From: JBOFIQ01 sp051654905
GTDB taxonomy: Bacteria; Actinomycetota; Actinomycetes; Propionibacteriales; Propionibacteriaceae
Reading direction: 5' to 3'
NCBI GenBank assembly: GCA_051654905.1
Contig: JBOFYY010000135.1
Location: 1-64,000 of the forward strand
DNA: 64,000 bases
Shown: positions 25,069 to 33,903 of the stretch, in pieces
Layout of the letters: the number at the start of each line of letters is the position of its first letter
Position numbering within the stretch: the first letter of the stretch is position 1
Notes under the pieces: model-generated
Database searches by the model: none
The model's input: the letters and a program-made list of their open reading frames with translations, nothing else
What the model was told of the DNA's origin: nothing
Position numbers and translations under genes: made by a program

Positions 25069-27792
25069 ATGACTGACACGCCGAACGAGCAGACACCGCT
25101 CGACGACGAGGCACGCGCCAGTGCCCCAGCTGATTTTTCAGACGGAGCTGCTGATGCAGTAGCTCCGGCAGAAGATCGACAGGATCTTGCACCTACAGTT
25201 GGCAAGGTTGAACAGGTTGCGCTCCAAGAAGAGATCCAAAAATCCTTCTTGGAATACGCGATGTACGTCATTGTGGATCGAGCGTTGCCAGATGTTCGAG
25301 ATGGTTTGAAACCAGTTCATCGTCGCGTTATTTATGGCATGTATGACGGTGGTTACCGTCCAGATCGTGGCTGGAACAAGTGTTCTCGTATCGTTGGTGA
25401 CGTCATGGGTAAGTATCATCCACACGGCGATACCGCTATTTACGACACCTTGGTGCGTATGGCACAGCCATGGACGATGCGTCATACGCTGATTTCTGGT
25501 CAAGGTAACTTCGGTTCGCCAGGTAATGACGGCGCAGCTGCCATGCGATACACCGAATGTAAGATGCACCCATTGTCGATGGAAATGGTGCGTGATATTG
25601 ACGAGAACACCGTCGATATGAAACCAAACTATGACAATAAGGATGTGGAGCCGGTTGTTTTACCAGCCCGCTATCCGAACCTTCTGGTCAATGGTTCCAC
25701 CGGTATCGCGGTTGGTATGGCAACTAACATTCCTACCCATAACCTACGCGAAGTAGCCGAAGCGGTTTACTGGTATTTGGAGCATCCGACAGCTTCTGCA
25801 GAAGAACTGTTGGAAGCAGCTATTGAGCGCGTAAAGGGTCCAGACTTCCCAACTGGTGCCACGATTGTGGGCCGAGAGGGTATTGAGCAGGCATATCGTA
25901 CTGGTCGCGGTTCAGTGACCATGCGGGCAGTTATCAATGTTGAGGAAGACAAGAAGGGCCGCCAGCAGCTGGTGGTTACTGAGCTTCCTTATGGCTGCAA
26001 CCCTGATAACTTGGCAGTCAAGATTGCTGACCTAGTTAATGCGGGCAAACTTAAGGGCATCTCGAACCTACGCGACGATACCTCAGCACGTACCGGACAG
26101 CGACTAGTTATCGAGCTACGTCGTGATGCTGTTCCCAAGGTTGTAATGAACAACCTTTACAAGCACACATCGCTGCAAGATAACTTTGGCTGCAATATGT
26201 TGGCTTTGGTTGACGGGGTGCCGCGTACGCTACGGCTTGACCAGTTTATTTCGCACTGGGTTACTCATCAGATTGAAGTTATTCAGCGACGTACGCAGTT
26301 CCGGTTAACGAAAGCTGAAGAGCGTGCCCATTTGGATCGTGGTCTAGTTAAGGCGCTGGATCGACTCGATGAGGTTATTGCCCTTATTCGTGCCTCAAAG
26401 ACTGCTGATGAAGCTCGTGAGGGTTTGAAGGATCTTTTACATGTTGATGATGCTCAAGCTACTTACATTCTCGATCAGCAGCTGCGTCGTTTGGCATCGA
26501 TGGAAATCCGCGCCATCGAAGAACGACTAGCCAAACTAGAGCTGATTATTGCTGATTTGAAAGATATTTTGGCTTCGGAAGAACGGCAGCGTGAAATTGT
26601 TGCTACCGAACTCAAAGAAATTGTCGATAAATACGGTAATGAGCGTCGTACCGCTATTGTGCGTGCCGAGGGTGATATGAGTGAAGAAGACTTCCTGCCA
26701 GATGAGGAAGTTGTCGTCACTATTACCCATGGTGGCTACGCAAAACGTACCCGTACCGATCAGTATCGGGTGCAGCGTCGTGGCGGTAAGGGTGTGCGTG
26801 GTGCAACGTTACGTACTGACGATGAAGTACAACATATGTTCACCACCAGTAATCATCAGTGGGTGCTGTTCTTCACTAACTTTGGCCGGGTTTACCGCAG
26901 CAAAGTATGGCAACTTCCCGAAGGTGGACGTGACGCTAAGGGCGGTCACGTAGCAGGTTTGCTAAGTTTCCAGCCTGACGAAAAGATCGCTCAAGTTTTG
27001 ACGATTCGCTCGTACCAGGATGCGCCATATCTGTTGTTGGCTACCAAGAATGGTCTAGTAAAGAAGACCGATCTGACTGCATATGATTCACCACGTCAAG
27101 CTGGTGTTATTGCGGTTAATTTCCGAGAAGATGACGACGAATTGATCGGTGCTGCTTTGTGTAAGCCCACTGATGATGTACTGCTGGTATCTAAGAAAGC
27201 CCAGTCAATCCGGTTCACGGCTTCCGACGAACAACTACGTCCGATGGGACGTAACACTTCAGGTGTTACTGGTATGAAGTTCCGTGAAGGCGATCAACTG
27301 TTGAGCATGTCAGTGATTGATGCTGATGCGCACGAAGATGAACTATTCGTCTTTACTGTGACTGATGCCGGTTATGGAAAACGTACCAAGATCAGCGAAT
27401 ATCGTGTCCAAGGTCGTGGCGGTCTAGGTATTAAAGCCATGAAGATCGACGAAGATAACCGTGGTTCTTTGGTGGGTGGCCTGATCGTTACCGAAACCGA
27501 TCAAGTAATTGCTATGAAGGCTTCAGGTCAGATTGTGCGGTCAGCTGTTGCTGAAGTAGCAGTAAAGGGTCGCGACACGATGGGCGTCAAGTTTGTTGGT
27601 GTTCGCGGTACGGACACGGTTGCTACGATTGCATTAAACCCAGAATCTGCCGAAGACGAACAAAGCGATGTGGTTGAGGGAGAAGAGTCCGGCGTGGAAA
27701 GCACCCAGATTCTTGATTCCTCCGCTAGCGTTGACGACAGCGAGACTGACAGTGCGTCAGTCGAGATTGTGACGGAGGACGACAGTGAGTGA
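25069..27792 (+). CDS. gyrA: DNA gyrase subunit A
   Basis: This is the DNA-cleaving and rejoining subunit; the catalytic tyrosine lies in GAAAMRYTE. The quinolone-determining region reads KYHPHGDTAIYDTLVRMAQPW, so the position equivalent to E. coli Ser83 is Thr and Asp87 is kept. The C-terminal pinwheel includes the GyrA box-like QRRGGKGVRG. The protein is 907 residues, with a very acidic tail of about 55 residues and an N-terminal extension of about 50. The following DUF3566 gene overlaps its end by 8 bases. Confidence 0.97.
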   Translation: MTDTPNEQTPLDDEARASAPADFSDGAADAVAPAEDRQDLAPTVGKVEQVALQEEIQKSFLEYAMYVIVDRALPDVRDGLKPVHRRVIYGMYDGGYRPDRGWNKCSRIVGDVMGKYHPHGDTAIYDTLVRMAQPWTMRHTLISGQGNFGSPGNDGAAAMRYTECKMHPLSMEMVRDIDENTVDMKPNYDNKDVEPVVLPARYPNLLVNGSTGIAVGMATNIPTHNLREVAEAVYWYLEHPTASAEELLEAAIERVKGPDFPTGATIVGREGIEQAYRTGRGSVTMRAVINVEEDKKGRQQLVVTELPYGCNPDNLAVKIADLVNAGKLKGISNLRDDTSARTGQRLVIELRRDAVPKVVMNNLYKHTSLQDNFGCNMLALVDGVPRTLRLDQFISHWVTHQIEVIQRRTQFRLTKAEERAHLDRGLVKALDRLDEVIALIRASKTADEAREGLKDLLHVDDAQATYILDQQLRRLASMEIRAIEERLAKLELIIADLKDILASEERQREIVATELKEIVDKYGNERRTAIVRAEGDMSEEDFLPDEEVVVTITHGGYAKRTRTDQYRVQRRGGKGVRGATLRTDDEVQHMFTTSNHQWVLFFTNFGRVYRSKVWQLPEGGRDAKGGHVAGLLSFQPDEKIAQVLTIRSYQDAPYLLLATKNGLVKKTDLTAYDSPRQAGVIAVNFREDDDELIGAALCKPTDDVLLVSKKAQSIRFTASDEQLRPMGRNTSGVTGMKFREGDQLLSMSVIDADAHEDELFVFTVTDAGYGKRTKISEYRVQGRGGLGIKAMKIDEDNRGSLVGGLIVTETDQVIAMKASGQIVRSAVAEVAVKGRDTMGVKFVGVRGTDTVATIALNPESAEDEQSDVVEGEESGVESTQILDSSASVDDSETDSASVEIVTEDDSE

Positions 27793-28279
27793 AACACAAC
27801 CCACTGAGACTGTAGTAGCTGCCGTAGATACGGCTGTGGCTGACGCTAAAGCGTTAGCGGTAGAGCCAGCTAGAGCAGCAGCTCCTACAAGTCGAGCACG
27901 TCCAGTTCGAGTCCGTAAAGCACGACTACGGTTATCACGTATTGATCCGTGGTCGATGATGAAAACAGCATTCTTGTTTTCAATTGCTGGCGGCATCATC
28001 TTTTGGGTGACAACCTACATGGTGTGGGCGGCACTGGATGCTTCTGGTCTATTTGATTCCATCAGTAGCTTTGTTTCCAAAATTATTGATAACCCAAATA
28101 ATCCCAAGAAATTCCAGCTGGAACAGTACATTTCCGGTAATAAGGTTCTAGGGCTAGCAGCGATTATTGCTGTCGTCGATGTCGTTATTTTGACGGCGTT
28201 AGCAACCCTAGGATCCTTCCTATACAACCTCTCTGCCACCATGCTTGGCGGTCTCGAGGTAACGCTAGCTGAAGACTAA
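27785..28279 (+). CDS. DUF3566 membrane protein
   Basis: This actinobacterial protein is regularly found downstream of gyrA. It has 164 residues: an Ala/Thr-rich N-terminus, a basic stretch, LSRIDPWSMMKTAFLFSIAGGI as the first membrane segment, a loop with GLFDSISSF, and a second segment VLGLAAIIAVVDVVILTALATLGSFLYNL. It starts at GTG 27785, overlapping the gyrA end. Its exact role is not known; the conserved position suggests envelope or gyrase-linked function. Confidence 0.9.
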   Translation: MSETQPTETVVAAVDTAVADAKALAVEPARAAAPTSRARPVRVRKARLRLSRIDPWSMMKTAFLFSIAGGIIFWVTTYMVWAALDASGLFDSISSFVSKIIDNPNNPKKFQLEQYISGNKVLGLAAIIAVVDVVILTALATLGSFLYNLSATMLGGLEVTLAED

Positions 28280-28283
28280 ACCT

Positions 28284-28321
28284 ATTGTTCCGCCAATCTA
28301 ATTTGTGGTTGGCGGAACAAT
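28284..28321 (+). terminator. Terminator-like hairpin after the gyrase operon
   Basis: ATTGTTCCGCCAA (28284-28296) pairs perfectly with TTGGCGGAACAAT (28309-28321). A T6 run follows about 9 bases later. Confidence 0.8.
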
Positions 28322-28354
28322 CCGGTAAGGTTTTTTCTTGCGTGAACGCGTGAT

Positions 28355-28428
28355 GGGCCTATAGCTCAGTTGGTTAGAGCGCTGCCCTGATAAGGCAGAG
28401 GTCACTGGTTCAAGTCCAGTTAGGCTCA
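28355..28428 (+). tRNA. tRNA-Ile (GAT)
   Basis: A complete cloverleaf: acceptor GGGCCTA pairs with TAGGCTC (one G-T wobble), the D arm is GCTCAGTTGGTTAGAGC, the anticodon stem is CTGCC/GGCAG with anticodon GAT (28389-28391), and the T arm contains GGTTCAAGTCC. Discriminator base is A; CCA is not encoded. Confidence 0.97.
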
Positions 28429-28431
28429 CTA

Positions 28432-28463
28432 AACAGAACCCCTTGATAACAAGGGGTTCTGTT
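28432..28463 (+). terminator. Hairpin after tRNA-Ile
   Basis: AACAGAACCCCTTG pairs perfectly with CAAGGGGTTCTGTT around ATAA. It is probably the terminator of the tRNA transcript, although the T-run is poor. Confidence 0.8.
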
Positions 28464-28821
28464 GCGTTTAAGGGATGTTTTCTATAGGTGTGTAGTACAC
28501 GCGGGGTACTTGTGATCAGATGCGAATCTGACTGAAAGCCAACGAGGAGAACATGTCTTTCCGCCGACACAATGGCTGGGTTTGTAGATACCGTGAGGCT
28601 GTGGAAGGCGGATGCCGAGAGAATCTTTGTCTTATATATCCAACCTTGGAACGGTGAACCGGGCCACATCTCGCCCTGTATAAGAACGACCCGAGTACGG
28701 TACCGGTAATGAGTGTGATTGATCAAGATAAGCGCTTCTGCCCGATGAGGTTTGCCTCGGCCAAGGGTAGGCAGAGATTAGCTTGCTCTGATTTAACTAG
28801 CGTTCGAAGGTTCGTGGGCCG
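28464..28821. other. Gene-poor stretch after tRNA-Ile
   Basis: Only very short frames are seen: 34 residues from ATG 28553 (with AGGAG upstream) and 45 residues from ATG 28571 in another frame. No motif is recognisable. It may hold remnants of acquired DNA; the following GNAT gene has visibly higher GC than its neighbours. Confidence 0.35.
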
Positions 28822-29385
28822 ATGACCAGTTCATCTGAGCCAGAGGTGCTCCGAACTCTACGCTTAGATTTGGTGCCGCTTAGCGCCCAGATCATCGATC
28901 GACGCTTGGAAAGCGACAACTTCGTGCTTCCGCTGAAAATGGCCGGTACGGTCCAGGAAGTGCGATTTGGACCTCAGTGGCCGGGGGCAGCGGTGGCGAT
29001 CTTCCCCATGTTACGAAGCCTCGTCGGAAGAGGCGATGCAGTCGTAGGGACTTTTGTGATCGTAGAACGGGAAACGTGCGAAGCTGTCGGACAGATCGGC
29101 GTCAAGGGGGCTGTCGTCGAATGTGGTGATATGGAAATCGGTTACGGTCTGAATTCTTCTGCCGAAGGCCGTGGTTTTGCAACCGAAGCGGTGGGGGCGG
29201 TCGCGCAATGGCTCTTGGGTACGCGACCACACGCTCGTTTGACGGCCGAGACAGCTCAAACAAATATTGCCAGTGGGAGAGTCCTGGAGAAGTGCGGCTT
29301 TACAAAGACGGGTTCGGCATTCTCGGAGGAGGATGGTCTGCTTCATCTCTGGGTGCTGAACCAGGTTGCGGCTGTGTGCAGTTGA
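28822..29385 (+). CDS. GNAT-family N-acetyltransferase (RimJ/RimL-like)
   Basis: It has 187 residues. The N-terminus LRTLRLDLVPLSAQIIDRRL, the region MEIGYGLNSSAEGRGFATEAVGAVAQWLL with the acetyl-CoA loop, and NIASGRVLEKCGFTKTGSAF are typical of the RimJ/RimL type, which modify protein N-termini or small molecules. The ATG follows a GC-rich leader without an obvious strong ribosome site. GC content appears higher than in flanking genes, and the position just after a tRNA suggests acquisition. The substrate is unknown. Confidence 0.8.
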   Translation: MTSSSEPEVLRTLRLDLVPLSAQIIDRRLESDNFVLPLKMAGTVQEVRFGPQWPGAAVAIFPMLRSLVGRGDAVVGTFVIVERETCEAVGQIGVKGAVVECGDMEIGYGLNSSAEGRGFATEAVGAVAQWLLGTRPHARLTAETAQTNIASGRVLEKCGFTKTGSAFSEEDGLLHLWVLNQVAAVCS

Positions 29386-29546
29386 GGAAACACCTGCCTT
29401 GGCTTTGATTCTTGATATTCCAGCGAACCACCATCTCAGACGATTTAGCTAATACGAGTTCGCATCGCTATTTAAACGTGCTTGATCTCGTCATATCAAG
29501 GCGCGTGATTTAGAAGCCCGAACCGTGCAATACGGAAGGATTTAGT

Positions 29547-29978
29547 TCACTTTTCTTTAGGATAAAGCAGTGTTCCGATGGCGGTGCAGAGACAAACCAC
29601 AGCGATACTAGTCAAACGAACTGGCCAGATGCCCATACCAAATTTTGGCAGTATGGATAGCGTGATGTTTCCAATAGCTATGCAGGTAGACAGAATAATG
29701 AGCCATCTCTTTGTACTGTAAGACATGTGGAGAATCCTTCGGGAATATGTTCCATCGCAGACTATGGCAGATCCGCCTGGGGTAGAAAATTTATTCCCAA
29801 TCAAATCGTAGCTATATTCCATCCATTCTAGATGGCAGTAACAATTTTCGAGGTAAGGGATGAGGAGCTCTAATGTCTTTGGGTCATGGCCAGAATATGA
29901 GAGAACTGGTCCAGCCCAAGGTATCCCTGTTGAGGGAAATGGCTCTACTAAGGGGTGTAAAGGTAAAAGAGCCATCAC
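29547..29978 (-). CDS. Hypothetical protein with two C-terminal membrane segments
   Basis: The 143-residue frame starts at ATG 29978 or the next codon, preceded by AGGAGGAG, a strong ribosome site. The first 90 residues are soluble, with several aromatic residues and cysteines (ENCYCHLEWMEYSYDL). Two hydrophobic segments follow (RWLIILSTCIAIGNITLSIL and PVRLTSIAVVCLCTAIGTLL), then a short basic tail. No family was recognised. A gene remnant lies 60 bases upstream on the same strand. Confidence 0.55.
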   Translation of the reverse strand: MMALLPLHPLVEPFPSTGIPWAGPVLSYSGHDPKTLELLIPYLENCYCHLEWMEYSYDLIGNKFSTPGGSAIVCDGTYSRRILHMSYSTKRWLIILSTCIAIGNITLSILPKFGMGIWPVRLTSIAVVCLCTAIGTLLYPKEK

Positions 29979-30037
29979 TCCTCCTGTGATTTAAAATTTT
30001 TGATGCCGATGAGAGTATAATTCAGTTTCACAAAAAG

Positions 30038-30241
30038 TTATCCAACTATATTATATGGGTAGCCGCATAAGTATCCATTATCCGTTAGTGCCACTTTCCC
30101 TGTGGATGATCTGACTACTTTTACATTAAGGATTCTTTCAAGTTCTCCAGCAGTGTACTTCTGTCCGTGGCACATCACTAATCTAATATTTTGCTGTCTA
30201 TAGTTAGGGTTCTCGCGAATAACAGGAGAGCTTTTATAGAG
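30038..30241 (-). pseudogene. 3' remnant of an unidentified gene, or small ORF
   Basis: The minus strand is open for about 67 residues, ending in a well-composed stretch: KYTAGELERILNVKVVR, then TGKVALTDNGYLCGYPYNIVG and TAA at 30040-30038. The only ATG (30175) gives 45 residues without a ribosome site. The open frame continues upstream until a TGA next to the B12 riboswitch. It looks like the tail of a gene cut by the sequence that brought the riboswitch operon, but a real small protein is possible. Confidence 0.4.
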
Positions 30242-30254
30242 AGTGAAGTATCAT

Positions 30255-30365
30255 GGATTGTGCGTCACTTAGCTGGCGCACCTGATTACAAGCGAAGCTG
30301 GTGAGATTCCAGCACTGTCCCGTAACGGTGAATCGACTCAGGTCGTAAGTCCGGTCGCCTTGTTT
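30255..30365 (+). promoter_or_regulatory. Cobalamin riboswitch
   Basis: The core AGCTGGTGAGATTCCAGCAC, then TGTCCCGTAACGGTGA, and the B12 box AGTCCGGTCGCCT match the cobalamin aptamer. It precedes a substrate-binding protein, permease and ATPase, so adenosyl- or methylcobalamin should shut down B12 uptake. Confidence 0.9.
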
Positions 30366-30438
30366 TCAGGTTCCGATGTGTTGCTCTCGAAGGAAGAACA
30401 ACCCGGACCTTGACGTCTCACGTCTGAGGAACGTGGGC

Positions 30439-30463
30439 TTCCTTCTATCCTCGAAAGAAGGAA
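30439..30463 (+). promoter_or_regulatory. Ribosome-site sequestering hairpin (riboswitch expression platform)
   Basis: TTCCTTCT (30439-30446) pairs perfectly with AGAAGGAA (30456-30463), the ribosome binding site of the GTG at 30467. It would block translation initiation when formed. Confidence 0.65.
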
Positions 30464-30466
30464 ACT

Positions 30467-31690
30467 GTGGTTTCGGTTCGTCGTTTGTTAGTTCTCTCCG
30501 CTGTCAGCTCGGGGTTGGTGCTCAGCGGTTGTCATGCGGGACCCCGTACCCCGTCGGTTACGACGGCAGCATCGCCAGTGGTTGAGCAATGTATCAACTC
30601 ATTTGATGAAACGAAAGACTATTTTCCAGACAAGGCAAGTTTCACTAAAGCCACTAACGTCACAGTCGAATACCATAATTCCTACAAAGTAGTTACGGTC
30701 AAACAGCCTGCTCCTGGCGCAGCCCCAGAATCCTATGTTTTGGTTCAGTGTGGTGCCCCAGAACCAAAACTTGAAGGCGAACTTGCTGCCGCCCAGAAGA
30801 TCACTATCCCGGTCAAGCGCGTAGCGGCTGACTCGACGACGCAGGTACCTTCCTTTGAGCTAGCTCAGCGGGTAGATGCTATCGCCGGGGTCGGAAATCC
30901 AGACAATATTAGCGACGGACCCACTAAAGACGCCATCAAATCCGGCAAGATTACCGGTCTAAAGAGCGACGGTATGTCTGTCAGTGTGGAGGGTGTGGCA
31001 GGTGTAAAGCCAGACCTTTTCGTCACTTCCGGATTCTCAGATCCGGCACATGCCAAGATTCGTGAGCTAGGTATTCCCGTCGTCGCAGATGCAGAGTGGC
31101 TTGAGTCCACCCCACTAGGACGCTCCGAGTGGATCAAGTTCCAGGCACTCTTCTTAAATGCAGAATCAACCATCAACCCAGTATTTGCAAAAATCGCTAC
31201 AGACTACGAGGTTGTTGCAGCAAAGGTTGCTACCGTCAGCACAAAACCAACAGTACTGTCCGGCATGATGTACCAAGGACAGTTCAGTGCAGCTGGAAAT
31301 GATGGCTATGTTGGTGCGATGCTGCGCGATGCAGGTGCCACCTATGTTCTAGCTGACGACGCTAAAGGTACCGGCAGCAGCAAGCTAGATCTTGAGGTCG
31401 TATTAGCAAAGAGCACCAACGCTGACTTCTGGATCAACAATAATATGGCCGGTCGGTGGTCTAATCTAGCCGAAGTTACAGCTAACGAACCGCGACTAGC
31501 TGGTCTCAAAGCTGTTACTGATGGCAATATCTGGAACTATTCCAAGCGCATCAATGAGAGCGGCGGTAATGACTATTGGCAGAACGGCGTTGTGCGCCCA
31601 GACCTAGTTCTAGCCGACCTAGTTGCGATCTTCCACCCTGATCTCATGCCCGGACATGAGTTCACTTATTACGAGAAGACCGGCAAGTAA
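30467..31690 (+). CDS. ABC transporter substrate-binding lipoprotein, probably for cobalamin
   Basis: The signal peptide ends in lipobox LVLSGC, anchoring the protein on the outer face of the membrane. The two-lobed BtuF/FhuD-type fold is seen in ELGIPVVADAEWLESTPLGRSEWIKFQALFL and the NDYWQNGVVRPDLVLADLVAIFHP tail. It has 407 residues. The start is GTG 30467, whose ribosome site (AGAAGGA) is masked by a hairpin below a cobalamin riboswitch. That control points to B12 or a corrinoid rather than an iron siderophore, although sequence alone would allow either. Confidence 0.85.
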   Translation: MVSVRRLLVLSAVSSGLVLSGCHAGPRTPSVTTAASPVVEQCINSFDETKDYFPDKASFTKATNVTVEYHNSYKVVTVKQPAPGAAPESYVLVQCGAPEPKLEGELAAAQKITIPVKRVAADSTTQVPSFELAQRVDAIAGVGNPDNISDGPTKDAIKSGKITGLKSDGMSVSVEGVAGVKPDLFVTSGFSDPAHAKIRELGIPVVADAEWLESTPLGRSEWIKFQALFLNAESTINPVFAKIATDYEVVAAKVATVSTKPTVLSGMMYQGQFSAAGNDGYVGAMLRDAGATYVLADDAKGTGSSKLDLEVVLAKSTNADFWINNNMAGRWSNLAEVTANEPRLAGLKAVTDGNIWNYSKRINESGGNDYWQNGVVRPDLVLADLVAIFHPDLMPGHEFTYYEKTGK

Positions 31691-31692
31691 CA

Positions 31693-32781
31693 ATGGATTC
31701 AGCGGTCACCAATACGATGACCAACACCGGCGCGAGCGTAACCCAACGCTCGCGCCGACACGTCACAAGTTTCACTATCGCAGCATCGGTGCTGATCGCT
31801 ATTGGTGTGCTTGGGCTCGTGGTGGGGCCGCTGCCGCTTTCGCTTGGTGAAGTATGGGACGGACTTAAAGGTCACGGCTCTCCACTGAACCAGCTCATCA
31901 TTCGTGATGTACGGCTACCGCGTACCATCACCGCTATTTTGGTTGGTGGAGCACTCGGCGTAAGCGGACTAATGATGCAAACATTGTTTCGAAACCCGCT
32001 CGCCGATCCACAAGTACTCGGAGTATCTTCGGGCGCTAGCTTTGGGGTAGCCGTCGTAGTCTTATTCGTCGGCTCTTCACCAGCGCGCACCCAAGCACTC
32101 ACCTCAGGTTTGGGGCTATCTAGCAACGTCTTAATCACTGTCGCGGCGGCTATCGGCGCGGCCGTAGTGATGGGGCTAGTGCTATTAGCTGGACGCTGGT
32201 TAAAATCGGCGGCAACTCTGCTGCTTTTAGGGGTTATGGTGGGCTATCTGGTATCGTCGGGAGTGACGATCATGTTGGCCGCCGCAGCGCCTGAACTAGT
32301 CCAACAATTCACCTTGTGGGGGTTTGGTAGCTATCGAGGTGTTACGTGGGACAGCCTTAGAATCCTTGCCCCGATTGTGGCTTTAGCTACCTTCGGTGCG
32401 CTGTCGTTAGCTAAACCCTTAAACGCTTTTCTGCTAGGGGAGCGTTACGCCCAGACTATGGGCGTAAATGTGCGACGGGTTCGAGCCCTAATCATTGTTG
32501 TTACTGCGTTACTTACAGGTGTTTCTACAGCCTTTTGTGGTCCCATTGCTTTCTTGGGTATCGCGATCCCGCACCTTTGTCGCGGACTATTTGGTTCCTC
32601 AAACCATCGGATACTCATTCCTGCCTGCCTCCTGGTGGGCAGTAGTTTGGCACTCTTTGCTGACATTTGCTCGCAGCTGCCAGGGGAGAACGTACTGCCG
32701 CTCAACGCTGTTAATGCCGCCTTTGGTGCTCCCGTCGTAATCTTTGTCTTAATCCACCACCACAAGAGATTGATGTCATGA
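31693..32781 (+). CDS. FecCD/BtuC-type ABC permease, probably for cobalamin
   Basis: It has 362 residues with about ten membrane segments. Family motifs are VRLPRTITAILVGGALGVSGLMMQTLFRNPLADPQVLGVSSGA and GPIAFLGIAIPHLCRGLFG; the latter contacts the ATPase. It starts 2 bases after the binding-protein stop and overlaps the ATPase gene by 4 bases (ATGA). The first 35 residues are polar, an extension before the first membrane segment. Confidence 0.92.
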   Translation: MDSAVTNTMTNTGASVTQRSRRHVTSFTIAASVLIAIGVLGLVVGPLPLSLGEVWDGLKGHGSPLNQLIIRDVRLPRTITAILVGGALGVSGLMMQTLFRNPLADPQVLGVSSGASFGVAVVVLFVGSSPARTQALTSGLGLSSNVLITVAAAIGAAVVMGLVLLAGRWLKSAATLLLLGVMVGYLVSSGVTIMLAAAAPELVQQFTLWGFGSYRGVTWDSLRILAPIVALATFGALSLAKPLNAFLLGERYAQTMGVNVRRVRALIIVVTALLTGVSTAFCGPIAFLGIAIPHLCRGLFGSSNHRILIPACLLVGSSLALFADICSQLPGENVLPLNAVNAAFGAPVVIFVLIHHHKRLMS

Positions 32782-33794
32782 CCGCCCCACTGGTTTTCAG
32801 GAACCTGACCGTCGGCTATCAAACGGGTTGGGGGCGTCGTCGCGTTGTGCTCTCTAATGTGTCAGCTGAGGTTCAGTCGGGAGAATTAGTTGCCTTGGTG
32901 GGGCCAAATGGGGCAGGAAAATCCACACTTTTGCGCAGTCTAGCTGGGCTACAACCAACTTTCGGTGGCACGGTTGAACTTTGTGGCGACGATCGAGATG
33001 CTCTCGCTCGTACGCAGATCGCGCGTCGGATGGCCGTCGTTCTTACCGATCATTTCGACGCCGAACGGCTCACCGTACGCGAAGTTGTGGCGCTAGGCAG
33101 GCAGCCTTACACCGGGCTGACTGGTTTAACCGGAGACGACGATGAGCGCATCATCACAGAATCTTTAGAGGTTTGTGGTGCTTTGTCGCTGCAGCATCGT
33201 GAGGTCAGCACGCTCTCAGATGGCCAACGTCAGCGAATCATGGTGGCGCGAGCTTTGGCTCAGCAGCCCAGTGTGTTGCTCTTAGATGAGCCGACAGCTT
33301 TCCTTGACCCACCAGGACGAGTCGCTTTGGTGTCATTACTGCGGAAACTGTGTCGTGAACGGGACCTTGCTGTTGTGATTTGTACTCACGACATTGAAGG
33401 GATTCTGTATGACGCCGATCAAGTTTGGGTTGCGACACCGCAAGATGGTTTAAAGGCGGGAACACCGGAGGACATGATCTTAGATGGATCTCTCACCAAA
33501 CCATTCGCGACGCCCGGAGTAGCTTTCGACCCTAATACCCTCACTTTCAAAAGCACCCGTACGCAGTGCCCGCGCGCCTACGTAATTGGGGAAGGAATGC
33601 GAGCCTCAGCAGCTGTAATGGCCATGAACCGTGCCGGATACGACACTGAACAGTGCCTCAGCTTACCGACCCCTAAACCAGCAGTATGGGTCAGCGTCGA
33701 GGAAAACACTTGGACGCTTCACACGACTACGCACACCTATTCGCCGGTACGGAGTTTGGCTGAGTTGTATTGGGTTGCCAAAGAGTTGATTTAG
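32778..33794 (+). CDS. ABC ATPase of the B12-type importer, with C-terminal extension
   Basis: It has 338 residues. Walker A is GPNGAGKSTLLRSL, the signature LSDGQRQRIMVARAL, Walker B VLLLDEPTAFLD, and the switch histidine is in ICTHD. The ATPase ends near residue 240. A further 95 or so residues (from AYVIGEGMRASAAVMAMNRAGYDTEQCLSLP) form an extra domain not needed for ATP hydrolysis and not recognised. The gene is the last of the riboswitch operon. Confidence 0.9.
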   Translation: MTAPLVFRNLTVGYQTGWGRRRVVLSNVSAEVQSGELVALVGPNGAGKSTLLRSLAGLQPTFGGTVELCGDDRDALARTQIARRMAVVLTDHFDAERLTVREVVALGRQPYTGLTGLTGDDDERIITESLEVCGALSLQHREVSTLSDGQRQRIMVARALAQQPSVLLLDEPTAFLDPPGRVALVSLLRKLCRERDLAVVICTHDIEGILYDADQVWVATPQDGLKAGTPEDMILDGSLTKPFATPGVAFDPNTLTFKSTRTQCPRAYVIGEGMRASAAVMAMNRAGYDTEQCLSLPTPKPAVWVSVEENTWTLHTTTHTYSPVRSLAELYWVAKELI

Positions 33795-33828
33795 TTTAGA
33801 TAGATATATAACGCGGGCTTATCTAAAC
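33794..33828 (+). terminator. Hairpin at the end of the B12 operon
   Basis: GTTTAGATA (33794-33802) pairs perfectly with TATCTAAAC (33820-33828) at the stop codon of the ATPase gene; CTTTC follows. It is a weak terminator candidate. Confidence 0.45.
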
Positions 33829-33903
33829 CTTTCAAGGATACCGAAAGACTACTTCTCGAGTCTTATCGAGTTCTCAGTTAGTGTGCAAATTTAACGAAGA
33901 TTC

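Noticed and set aside
28553..28706. Short overlapping frames after tRNA-Ile
   Set aside because: One has a ribosome site, but both are under 50 residues, overlap in different frames and show no recognisable motif.
28298..28726. Minus-strand ORF of 142 residues with TGLEPVTSALSGQRS
   Set aside because: It is antisense to tRNA-Ile and its terminators. This peptide string is a well-known artefact of translated tRNA genes.
28355..28821. tRNA-Ile as an integration site
   Set aside because: No second copy of the tRNA 3' end and no integrase gene were found in the window.
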